This document shows, piece by piece, positions 1 to 9,160 of a DNA stretch of 64,000 bases. The position numbers and the translations under genes were made by a program. Under the pieces are notes generated by a model. The model was not told where the DNA came from. It saw only the letters and a list, made by a program, of their open reading frames with translations, and ran no database searches. Origin of the DNA: Castanea sativa (lineage: Eukaryota > Streptophyta > Magnoliopsida > Fagales > Fagaceae); the NCBI RefSeq assembly GCF_040712315.1, contig NC_134020.1:45679751-45743750 (forward strand). Direction: 5' to 3'. Position 1 is the first letter of the stretch. Each line of letters starts with the position of its first letter.

Positions 1-283
1 TCTCAACTCCCTTTTATTTCCCCTTATGGATACATTAGAGGGATCATTGGATTAGAGATTCTTGGAAGACAACAGTTACAAATTTTATTGTGGAATTGAA
101 AATTTTATTATTATTATTATGGTATTAAATGTTGTACTAGGGAATAATTTTAAGGGTATTTTATCTTTAGTGCAGTTAGAGCTCTGACAATTATGATGAT
201 ATTTTAGGTTGTTGGTTGCATTTATTTAATATTTTTATGGATTATTTAAATTGAACAGACTTTTATTATTTATGATTTTGGGG

Positions 284-1123
284 TGTTACAATAAAAGCGC
301 ACATTACCCACAAAATTGTAAGGAGAATCTTAGAGAGAAAACCCTAGAAATCCATTTAGGAGTTGGAGATTGCACGCCCACAATACTCTACAAAATTTTC
401 TTAGTTTTTCTCTACTCCTACCTCTCTAATTCCATACTCATTGAGAGGCTCTTAGTCAAAACACATACCACACCCAATCTAAGTGTTGTGAGTTGTTTTG
501 GTGCATTTGGGTAGCATTTAATGAAGCCATTCTTTTGTGGATGCAATTGAAGCTAATTGCGACATTTGGATAACTAGTGAAAACATGACTCGGTAAAATC
601 CATTGGGAGTTGGAACTTTGAGGGTTCAAGTACTTTGGGTAGATTAGGCTAGGAGGGCCTTTTTGATATCATTGTACTCAAACTTTATTCACTAATGGAT
701 CATTTTGTCTCGGAGGACCGCGAAGAGGTTTTTACGTTGAGTACTTCGGTTTTCCTCTTCGATAACACATTGCCGTATTATTTGTGTTTGCATCTCTCTA
801 CCCTTACTCTTTGTGCTTTACATTTAATTATTTAGTATGTATATCTGGAAAGTTATTAGGTACTCCCGGAGTACCATAAATGTGTACTCTCCCCTCTCAC
901 ATGAATGGTGGGTCCTACCATAAATTTAATTAGTGGGACGCACCATTCATGTGAGAGGAGGGAGTACGCATTTATAATACTCCAGGAGTACACAATAATT
1001 TCCCTGTATATCTATGCACTAGAGAGTAGTTCCGGTTAATTGCGTTTTGTTTGCTCTTATTCCCTACTTAGTTGAGTAAATTAAAAGCAATTAAGTCGTA
1101 TCTTGAAAATTGGGGTCTAAACA
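284..1123 (+). repeat. LTR-like sequence, Ty1-copia type (3' end clear)
   Basis: The segment ends in ...GGGGTCTAAACA and carries, just upstream, the TCGGAGGACCGCGAAGAGG / CCTCTTCGATAACAC hairpin region and an ACTAGAGAGTAGTTCCGG block. I recognise this arrangement from plant copia-type LTRs. A possible 5' end, TGTTACA, is at 284, but no matching 5-bp target duplication was found there, so the left border is uncertain. No gag or pol reading frame adjoins it, so it is a solo or truncated LTR. It abuts the kinase remnant at about 1140 and may have truncated it. A Mutator-type MITE is nested at 847-1004. Confidence 0.55.
847..1004. mobile_element. 158-bp palindromic MITE, Mutator-type, 9-bp TSD
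   Basis: The element is almost entirely an inverted repeat. GGAAAGTTATTAGGTACTCC at the left pairs with the reverse complement of the right end (GGGAAATTATTGTGTACTCC), and the arms meet near an AT-rich centre at about 925. The 9-bp sequence TGTATATCT flanks it exactly on both sides (838-846 and 1005-1013). A 9-bp duplication is typical of Mutator-like elements. It carries no gene. It sits inside the copia-like LTR, so it inserted later than that LTR. Confidence 0.85.
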
Positions 1124-1139
1124 ACTTTTAGTAGTTTTG

Positions 1140-1812
1140 ATTGAGCTTTCAATTTCAACTTGGTGAGCCTAATTGGATTTTGTGCTAAGAACTCTCATAG
1201 GCATCTTGTCTAAGAGTACATGTCTAAGAAGTCTTTAGATAGATGGGTATTTGACAAAAATAATCCTGATATTTTGTTTGATTTGACAGCATAGAAAGAA
1301 GATCATCCTTAACATAGCAAGGGGGATAACTTATTTACATGAGGATTGTAGACAGAAGATAGTTCACTTGGAAATAATTAAAACCCCAAAACATTCTTTT
1401 AGATGGGAACTTTAATGCAAAAATCTTTGATTTTGAGTTGTCTAAACTAGTTGACTGTGAATAGAGCCAAGTTGTGACAACTAGGAGAGAAACTCTTAGT
1501 TATATGGCTCCAGAATGGTTGAGTTCAATAATTACAAAAAAAGTAGATGTCTATATCTTTGCAATAGTGCTCTCTAAAATAGTTAGTGGAATGAGAAATC
1601 TTGATTGCTCATAGCCCGAAGAAGCAACGTATCTACTTGATTTATTCAAGAAAAATATTGAGGTTAGATTTAATTGATAAGTATAGTGAATATATGTAAT
1701 TACATAGAGCAGAAGTTGTGAATATAACGAGGGTTGTTGCAGCATGGTGTTTGCAAAATGATTTCACAAAGAGGCCTTCCATGTCCATTGTGGTTAAGGT
1801 TTTGGGGGGTGT
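1140..1812 (+). pseudogene. Remnant of SD2-type receptor-like kinase domain
   Basis: The sequence runs parallel to 30130-30804 of the receptor kinase at 28443-30940. It covers the region from just before the LVRLIGFCAE block, through the catalytic loop and DFG loop, to subdomain XI (KRPSMSIVVKVL). Stops and substitutions are frequent: the VYEY codons read TAA, the catalytic loop HLDIKPQN reads HLEIIK..., and DFGLS reads DFELS. It has no N-terminal ectodomain and stops at GGTGTT, where similarity to the gene ends. It is a broken paralogue. Around 1222 it keeps the G of the GAGTAC codons that the 28-kb gene has lost, which is useful evidence on that gene's frameshift. Confidence 0.85.
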
Positions 1813-2555
1813 TAGAATATAGATAAAATATAACAAAATATTCATAGCAAGTACCAATAGAAACACAACCACAACCACACAAGAACATAATCCCCAATTT
1901 ATCTCATTGTGTGGATAGCTTGAGCAAAGAAAATCTCTCTACTTTTTCTTTTTCACTTACTATGTTCTTACACCATGTTTCTCTCAGAATGTTGAATTGC
2001 TTGCATTCTCACGATGTTTCAAACTCTACGCTAATAGAAGAGAAAGTCTAGAAAAAAAATGTGACAACATTTCATAACATTTTTGTTTTCAGTTGTGGTA
2101 GTTCCAATCTAACATTTTATTATTTAATTTAAATTTATTTTGACCAATGAGAAATTCACATCTTAGTTGTTTTGAAAATATTGTCAAGTGATTGGGATTA
2201 AGAATTGGTGCAATAACTCTATTGCTTCGTGCAATTATCATCTCATGTGAGATGTAAAAAGTGGTAAGATATATATATTTTTTTAACCTTTCAAACTTTT
2301 TACTATATTAGCTTTTATGTCTCTATGTGAATTATTTATCCAAGGAACAACTTTGATCGAATCAATATCTTTCTTTTCTTTTAGATCTTCTTTTTTTTCT
2401 TTTTCTTTTTCTTTTTTAAAGAAGATTTTAACTTGTGGTATTCACTCTATGATGATTGCTCATATCATCAAGTTAACATACCAATCAGTTTTTAGTGTAA
2501 ATGAGTTCAAGCTCCAAATCTTTTATTCGACAGCAAAAAACTTTACTTGTTAAAC
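1813..2555. other. Intergenic, nothing recognised
   Basis: AT-rich sequence with a pyrimidine-rich stretch at 2365-2420. Open frames are short and low in complexity, and no domain, TIR or LTR border was recognised. Confidence 0.5.
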
Positions 2556-2824
2556 TGGAATCTATCTTCTTTTTCTCCTTTATAAGCTAAATAAGCTCAG
2601 CTTTTCATAAATTAGAAAACGAATGAACAACTTTTTTAGCTTTTTGTTTTTTGCTAAAAATATTGTAATAAAAGCTAAAAACTAAATAGAATAAGCTGAT
2701 TGTTTTTTTTGGGTGAGAATACTGTAGAAAATAAAAACTATAATAAAAATAAAAATATATTGAATGTGAAAACCACAAGCAATAACATTACCATTGAGTC
2801 ATTGACCAAGACAGTAATATAATA
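2556..2824 (+). repeat. Duplicated segment, copy A, part 1
   Basis: From the AAGCTCAGCTTTTCATAAA block to ACCATTGAGTCATTGACCAA this matches the start of copy B at 23126-23300. The match breaks at 2824/2825 and resumes at 13570 with ATAATAATACCTTTGCCG, which in copy B follows directly after the (TAA)n tract. About 10.7 kb has therefore entered copy A between these two points. Confidence 0.75.
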
Positions 2825-3183
2825 CTAGCCTCATCACACGCCCTTCGCGCGTACGATGAGGCTTTCTTTTTTGAGGCTTTTTTTTTAGTGGTAGTAGAAA
2901 AAAAAATCTACGTTTTATATTTTATACACAATTTTTATTTTGAAAATTTAATTTCTATGTGGATAAATAAATTTGAAAATCAACAGGAGAGTGATCCTAT
3001 TTTTTAGGTAATGCTTTAGTGGAAGTTAGAGTTGTATTTTTACCGGATTGTCCTTTAGTTTTGTCACTAGTTTTGTCTCTACTTAAACGTAGGGATGTAG
3101 GGGTATTTTAGAACAAAAAAAATCCGGTCCAAATAGGAAAAGCCCCTTAAATAGTAGTGTGTATATATATATATGAGAAATGA
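2825..3183 (-). mobile_element. Small non-autonomous Helitron-like element (minus orientation)
   Basis: Read on the minus strand, the 3' end has a GC-rich stem (ACGCGC-GAAG-GGCGTGT) followed seven bases later by CTAG (2828-2825) and a flanking T, the layout of a Helitron 3' terminus. The other end (about 3130-3183), with ATATATATACACACTACTATTTAAGGGG on the plus-complement, matches the 5' end of the plus-strand element at 3360. The exact 5' nucleotide is uncertain. No coding capacity was seen. Confidence 0.6.
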
Positions 3184-3359
3184 TATATCCACAATATTTT
3201 CACAATATTTTTACAATAAATCTTAAGTGGCAAGTTGTTACTGATTGTTATTGTTGGGGCAAAAAAGTAATCTTAATGTTAGGTTCAAATTTGAACCAAC
3301 AACAACTAACCACCTATGATTTGTTGTGAAAATGTTGTAAAAATATTGTGGACGTAGCA
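3184..3359. mobile_element. MITE of the ATCCACAATATTTTCACAA family
   Basis: The inverted ends are TATCCACAATATTTTCACAA at the left and its complement (TTGTGAAAATGTTG...ATTGTGGACGTAGCAT) at the right, around a short AT-rich centre containing AAGTGGCAAGTTGTTACTG. Relatives occur at about 17278, 17815, 18000-18580 and 19680. It lies exactly between the two Helitron-like elements. Confidence 0.6.
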
Positions 3360-3887
3360 TCTCTCTCTCTATATATATATACTACTATTTGAGGGGTTTC
3401 TCCTGTTTGGATTGGATTTTTTTTGTCCAAAATACCCTTATTTCCCTACGTTTAAGTAGAGATGTAACTAAATGACAACAAAGTAAAAATACATCTTTAA
3501 CTTCTACTAAAACATTACCTACAAAATAGGATTACTCTCCCACTAACCCAATTATTCAGGAAACAAACTTCATGTTTAAACTTTTCTCTTTCTTTATTTT
3601 TTTAATTGGCCAAAAATATTTCTTTTTTTTAAAAAAAAACCCATGTTAATTTTTTTTTAAAGAAACCCACGTTAAAAAGTTACTATTTTTTTGGATAAAA
3701 TTTAATAATTTGCATCAATTATAATTTGAGATGATTACATTTTCCAATCACAAAAAAGCCTAGGGGTGCAATGAGTGTTATCCATTTGTACCAAATATTA
3801 AAATTATAATTTATACAAATTATTAAATTTTACCCAAAAAATAGAAGAGCCTCTTAGCACGCGCGTGAGCGCGTGCTTAGGAGCTAG
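3360..3887 (+). mobile_element. 528-bp non-autonomous Helitron
   Basis: It starts TCTCTCTCTCTATATATA after an A (3359). It ends with the hairpin GCACGCGC-GTGA-GCGCGTGC (3857-3876), then seven bases, then CTAG (3884-3887) before a T (3888). The TC start, terminal hairpin, CTRR end and insertion between A and T are the defining features of Helitrons. There is no Rep/Hel reading frame, so it would depend on a partner element. An inverted relative lies at 2825-3183. Confidence 0.8.
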
Positions 3888-3891
3888 TATG

Positions 3892-3923
<32 letters not shown>

Positions 3924-4225
3924 ACCGAAACCTCTGAAACTCCTACGATTTTTCATGTGACCACTATTTTTTAAAAAAATTCTTTTCATTTTATTTATTT
4001 GAGTTTAATTTTTTTTAAGAGAATAACCTGACTATATTCTATGTCTCTCCCGACTCCCCTCCTAATGTGAAGAACTCCCTCTCTCTTTAAATCTCTAACT
4101 TTCGCCCAAATCCTTAACCTCACTCACGCAATCTCTTCCATATAACTGATATAAGTAACAATTTGAACTTAGAGTTCCAAATTGCATCAAAGTCAACTAC
4201 GAATTTAAACGACGTTGGTTTCTAT
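3888..4225. other. Intergenic with short AT microsatellite
   Basis: Begins with a TG run and (TA)n at 3891-3922, followed by AT-rich sequence and a pyrimidine-rich, leader-like stretch (4040-4150). No start codon with a convincing frame was seen. It ends at the target site of the LTR element. Confidence 0.4.
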
Positions 4226-4528
4226 TAGAGATATATTAAATATATTAGCCCAATATAATTGGCCCAAGCCCAATTCTACTTGTACTAGTAGTATATGGTT
4301 TAGTTGCCTATATATACTCATGTTAGGGTTCATTGTAACACAGGTTATTGTACTACACTTTTATACAATAAAGATGTAGTCCTTAAGGGATTCCTCCGTG
4401 AATGTAGGCCAACAAGGCTGAACCACGTAATCCTCGTGTTCTCAGTGTTCTTATTCTATACTTCCCCTTCCACATTCACTCTAGTATATACAACATGGTG
4501 TAACACATTGAATTGCTAATAATGTTAT
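4226..4528 (+). repeat. Left LTR (main part)
   Basis: Matches the right LTR along its length. The expected first bases TGT are missing next to the target duplication. The last six bases of this LTR lie beyond the nested element, at 6343-6348. Confidence 0.8.
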
Positions 4529-5005
4529 GGCGAAAAACCCATTTTAGTCCCTACATTTTCACGCAATTCCCACTTTGGTCCCTAACTTTTTTTTTTCATT
4601 GCTTTTAGTCCCTATCTTGGAAAACGCGTCTCGTTTTTATCCCTACCGTTACATCAGAGACGAAAATTGCATATGTGGCAAACGGCATAAGTTAAAAATA
4701 TTAAAATAATATCCACAAGTCTCCATGTCAGCATCTAAACTTTAAAAAAAAAAATTATTAATTTTAACTAAATAAAAAAATTAAAAACAAAAATAAAAAC
4801 AAAAAATCACATTAATTGGGATCTAAATGTGTCTTGAACAAGAACAACAATAACATAAACCCAGATCTAAGAACACAAACCCATAATTTTTTTTTTTTTT
4901 GTACAAAATGGATGGAAATATTTTTATTCAAGCGAAATATTTACATCTCGTAAGTCTCATGATCTAGTTAAAAAAAAAAGACAGACAAACACATGATTAT
5001 CATAA

Positions 5006-5236
5006 TCAGACAATGAAGGTCTCATCTGGGTCTTCAAAGTTGGGGTCCTTGACATCAAAAACTCCTCCAGATTCTAACCCAATCTCAGGCTAAGAGTAGC
5101 CATCACCAACCCAGGTGAACTTGCCTCCATGATCCCTCTTCTTCGATGATCCACTCGTGCCCGCCCCTGATTTCCTATCTTTTCTCTCCTTTGATTTTCC
5201 ATTGGGCTTGTTGTAGCTCTTGCCTGTCTTCTTCAT
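5006..5236 (-). pseudogene. Captured small basic/acidic protein gene with premature stop
   Basis: Read on the minus strand from ATG at 5236 this is a 77-codon frame, interrupted only by TAG at codon 49. The N-terminal half is Lys/Ser/Gly-rich (MKKTGKSYNKPNGK...), the middle has the motif HGGKFTWVGDGYS, and the C-terminus is acidic (DVKDPNFEDPDETF) and ends in TGA. It is preceded on the same strand by a purine-rich leader with a (GA)n run at 5316-5338. The change from basic to acidic and the continuing frame after the stop suggest a recently broken copy of a real small plant protein. I do not recognise the family with certainty. It lies inside a Mutator element. Confidence 0.6.
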
Positions 5237-5719
5237 TCTTTCTCTCTCACTAACTCACTCACAAACCCAGAAATTAAAAACGTGGGTTTGCTTTGATTTC
5301 TGTAACTGAGACTCAAAGAGAGAGAGAGAGAGAGAGAGACTATGAGAATGGGTTGGATTGGTGAGACAATGGACTCCATCAAATCCCTTCAGATCCGATA
5401 GGTCCTCACACAGGCCTTCAGTCTTTGTTCACTTCCAATTCTTCAATCTTTTTTTTTTTCCTTTCATTGATTCGTGTTCGGAATTGGAATTCTATGTGTT
5501 TTTTGCTGTCTTTGGGTGATGATAAATTGTGGGTATGCATTAAAAATTGAAGCTTTATCGATTTTTTTTGTTGGGTTTTCTTTTAAGGCTTAAGAGAACA
5601 AAACCCAATTGTTTGTTGAGGCTGATGTGATTCTGTTTGGCTCATTTGAATCGGGATTTCCAAGTTTTATTTTCTAGGAAACAGAAGCAAACCCAGAACA
5701 CAAACCTAGAAATTAAAAA

Positions 5720-5910
5720 AAGTTGTTGTTGTCGACGATGACGGTGGAGTATTCTTTGTCTTCTTCGTCTCCGACGCTCTCTTATGTGCTCTCCTCTCCT
5801 TCTTCTCTTTTAGAACTGGTTCTCTTCCTCCTGCTCCGATTGTTCATTAGCGATTCTCGATCTCTCTTGCTCCATAACTTCACTGCCTCTTGCAACTCCA
5901 CTTGACCTTC
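5720..5910. other. Codon-like sequence inside Mutator element, unrecognised
   Basis: The plus strand has a 60-codon Ser/Leu-rich frame from 5723. The minus strand reads a Glu/Arg-rich stretch (MEQERSRIANEQSEQEEEN, about 5876-5820). The minus reading looks more like a soluble protein segment and would belong to the captured sequence. No family was recognised. Confidence 0.3.
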
Positions 5911-7346
5911 CTCTGGAACAAAAATAAACGAAATTCACATACATACACACAAACACGTACATAAATGATTTTTTTTTTTTTTTGGGTTTTTGTTCTTAGA
6001 TCTAGGTTTGTGTTTTTGTTGTTCTTGTTCAAGACACATTTAGATCCCATTTATGTGAATTTTGGTTTTATTTCTGTTTTTAATTTTTTTATTTAGTTAA
6101 AATTGATAAATTAATTTTTTTAATTTAGATGCTGACGTGGAGACTTGTGGACATTATTATTATATTTTTAACTTATGTCGTTTGCCACATGTGCAATTTT
6201 TGTCTCTGATGTAACAGTAGGGACAAGAACAAGACACATTTTTCAGGATTGGGACTAAAAGCGGTAGAAAAAAAAGTTAGGGATCAAAGTGGGAATCGCG
6301 TGAAAATGTAGAGACTAAAATGGATTTTTCGCCTAATGTTATTTAACATGGTGTCAGAGCCAAACTTCATTATTGTCATCAAACAAACATCTCTATCAAG
6401 CAAAGAAGATTCTCATGTGCACACCACCATCAGAAGTCACACATGCTTATCTGCTGGATCTAGACTCCACGGCATCTCGCAGCAGCCATGGCTCACTGCT
6501 GTGTCCAGATCCTTAAGCCCAAGCAATCCGTGCCTCTCCCTATTAGATCTGTGCACATCAAGCCTTCGCCTAACAAAACCAACCACACAGACGTGCTCCA
6601 CGGGCTCCCGCGAGAAAAACCCAGAAGTCTGGTCTCCACTGAACGGTGCATGCGCCACCACGCGCTGACGCCGTTTAGGCCAACTTCTCCATGCGCCGCT
6701 GTGGATTTCTCAGGTTCAGATCCTCCTATGGTTACACGCACCGCCCTAATGTCCTTGTAGCCCGCCGATCTGCAACCCTGTGAAATTTGGAGGTCATCAA
6801 GTGTTACACGCGCCTCCACCCGCCGCTTGGATTTCTGGCTTCTCTTCCACGCACCGGTTGACTACTCGCATGCGCCACATGCACCAATAGACCGCTGCTG
6901 ATGTCATCCTGGCGTCAGTTAATGACGTCATCAAAAGCCATGTCTGCTTGATCCACGTCAGCCCTAGCTACGTCATCAGCCACGCAGATCGCCACTTCAG
7001 CAGTGTCGCCTCATCAGCACTACATCACCTAGCTGATCGTTGACCCGAACCGACCCGGCTCGGATCACCTGGATCTAACCTGTGAGCACTAATCTGTTGA
7101 CTTTGGCTTTTGTGTTGACCTTTGACCAAAAGTCAAAATTTTAGAAAAGGCTCATCTTGCTTAGTTTTTCACGTAGATTCCCATTTTGGATTCCGTTTCT
7201 TCATTTGAAACTCTAAAATTGGTCAATTGGCACATTATTTATTGTGGTTTCTTCAAAGGTATTCTTTAAGGCATCTCCAAGGGATCTTCTCATACTTATC
7301 CAACCTCAAGCCTTCATCAAGCTTCCGCCTTGAGTTTGAGGGAGGG

Positions 7347-7651
7347 TGTTAGAGATATATTAAACATATTAGCTCAATGTAATTGACCCAAGCCCAGTTC
7401 TACTTGTACTAGTAGTATAGGATTTAGTCACCTATATATACTCATGTTAGGGTTCATTGTAACACAGGTTTTGTACTACACTTTTATACAATAAAGATGT
7501 AGCCTTTAAAGGATTCCTCCGTGGATGTAGGTCGAGGCCGACAAGGCTGAACCACGTAAATGTGTTCTCGGTGTTCCTATTCTATGTTTCCGATTCCGCA
7601 TCCACTCTAGTATATACAACATGGTATAACACATTGCATTGCTATTAATAA
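7347..7651 (+). repeat. Right LTR of the small LTR element
   Basis: Starts TGTTAGAGATAT directly after the purine tract and ends just before the TCTAT target duplication. It is about 305 bp, close to the left LTR with the nested element removed. Confidence 0.8.
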
Positions 7652-8533
7652 TCTATTTTAATTGTTTCGTTAAACCTGGGGAAACCCTATAGAAGATCAA
7701 ATTCTACATGGGCTTTGTCTCTTGGTGTTTTAAAGAATGGTTAGTGATGTTTTTATTTTAATTTTAGGTTTTCCCCCTTACCTGATCTCTTAATTTGGAG
7801 TAAATTTGTAGATTGAGAGTGTTAATAAGGGCCAGAGAGAGTCAGAGAGGGAGAGAAAAATCTGAGGGACTTTATAATCAGACCAGAACTTCTCTGAAAA
7901 CATTACCCATAAGTTTTTAATTTTGTTCTATTGTTTTTGGCTGTTAAGTATGATTTAGGGTTAAAATTGGGAGTGTTTCTTTTGAATGATTAGCATAGAT
8001 TGATGAGTTTGGAGCCGGAAGTGGAGTTTGCTAATTTCAATTATTGGCCGCATTGCTTTCTCTTTTTATATTTTGTGATTTTTCACAAGGTCATATGTCT
8101 CAATTATATATGCCCATGCTGCAGTTTCAAAATCTTTAAGGCAAAGCTTAAATAATGTCACAATAACAATTGATTTAGATATGTGCATCAAATAAGTTGG
8201 CAAATTTACCCTTTTACCTTTTTATGTACCGTCATTATCTGCTTTACTTGACATAAACCAGTCATCAGCTCACATAAGTAAAGAAACAATCTTGAGCTCT
8301 AAATCTATAGAGCGATTATTTGGAAATATTTGTATGTGATTGCGTGGCTTTTTGCAATAACTAAGTATGTTGCAAAACAGCAGCAGTACACTCACTGCAT
8401 TAAGAAATGGTATGTTAAGGAAATTTTAGTTTTGTTCTGACAATTCCATAGTATTCTCTTACAAGCTTTATTCTGTTACATGATGCATCTTCTTTCTCCA
8501 TGTGTTTAAACTGCATTCCAACATTTTCATCAG

Positions 8534-9160
8534 GCAAGAGTATCCTGTGAGGTGTATGTAAATACGAACAACCAGACAATTGTCCACCAAGATTGCTACC
8601 CTGAGGTGAGCTTTTACCCATATAAAATTGCTGTTTCAGTTGCAAACATAATGAAACTTTTCTGTCATATCAAAACTAGCTTTTGATTTCGAGATTGAAA
8701 ATTTGGTGCTCGCTAAGTATAAACACTTACTAAATCTAGCTGAAACCCAGACTAAGACCAATACAAACCATACCAATCATCCCTCAGAATTTTGGGCCAC
8801 AAATGCACTAAGAATAAACAGGAATCAAGCATTTGTATTCTTCACTTGGGTCCCAAGGCCTTCAATAATTTACCTCTGACACCCAACTCAATGTTCAGCT
8901 TCCATCTTGTCAATTGTCATTAAGAATTTTCTACTAAAACAAAATCAATTCTAACCCAAAGACCTGAGTTAAAAAAAAAAATCTAACCCAAGTATAGTTA
9001 TTTTTGTTAGTTATGGTAAGGTTTGTATTTTAAATTTAGGTATAACCATGGAAGCTAAGATCCATGCCTACTAATGACTTTTATTTTCTGCCATGCACAG
9101 CGGAGGACTGAACCTATAGAGTTTAGAGACTGGCTACAAATTCCAGAAATAGCAAAGTGA
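8534..9160 (+). pseudogene. Two orphan spliced-looking exons, unrecognised protein
   Basis: Exon 8534-8605 (24 codons, ARVSCEVYVNTNNQTIVHQD...) has a 3' splice site TTTTCATCAG before it and a 5' site GAG|GTGAGC after it. Exon 9101-9160 follows a strong acceptor (TTTTCTGCCATGCACAG) in the same phase and reads RRTEPIEFRDWLQIPEIAK and then stop. The phases join without a break. No start exon was found upstream (7652-8533), though ATGAGTTTGGAGCCGG at about 8003 opens a short frame. I do not recognise the protein. It may be the end of a real gene, or gene pieces carried into the 2825-13569 insertion by a Helitron. Confidence 0.45.

Larger units (their letters stand above)
4529..6333. mobile_element. 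Long-TIR Mutator-like element carrying a host-like gene fragment (Pack-MULE type)
   Basis: The termini GGCGAAAAACCCATTTTAGT and the complement of the right end (GGCGAAAAATCCATTTTAGT) begin inverted repeats of roughly 350 bp (4529-4890 against 5985-6333). TAATGTTAT flanks the element exactly on both sides (4520-4528, 6334-6342), and such 9-bp duplications are typical of Mutator-like elements. There is no transposase. Between the inverted repeats are gene-like sequences: an antisense small reading frame (5006-5236) and a further codon-rich stretch at 5720-5910. The design matches Pack-MULEs, which carry captured host sequence. Confidence 0.85.
4226..7651 (+). mobile_element. Small non-autonomous LTR retrotransposon (TRIM/LARD-like) with nested Mutator element
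   Basis: Two similar LTRs (4226-4528 continuing at 6343-6348, and 7347-7651) share long blocks such as GTTAGGGTTCATTGTAACAC and CTCTAGTATATACAACATGG. The primer-binding site TGGTGTCAGAGCC (6349-6361) is one base from the usual initiator-Met tRNA complement and directly follows the left LTR. A purine tract (TTGAGTTTGAGGGAGGG, 7330-7346) directly precedes the right LTR. TCTAT flanks both sides (4221-4225, 7652-7656). The internal part, about 1 kb, has no gag or pol. It is GC-rich with short open frames only. The element was secondarily interrupted by the Mutator element at 4529-6333. Confidence 0.85.

Noticed and set aside
6336..6819. Overlapping frames in the LTR element's internal region
   Set aside because: Three frames on both strands are open at the same place because the stretch is GC-rich and short. 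No gag, protease or other domain is visible.
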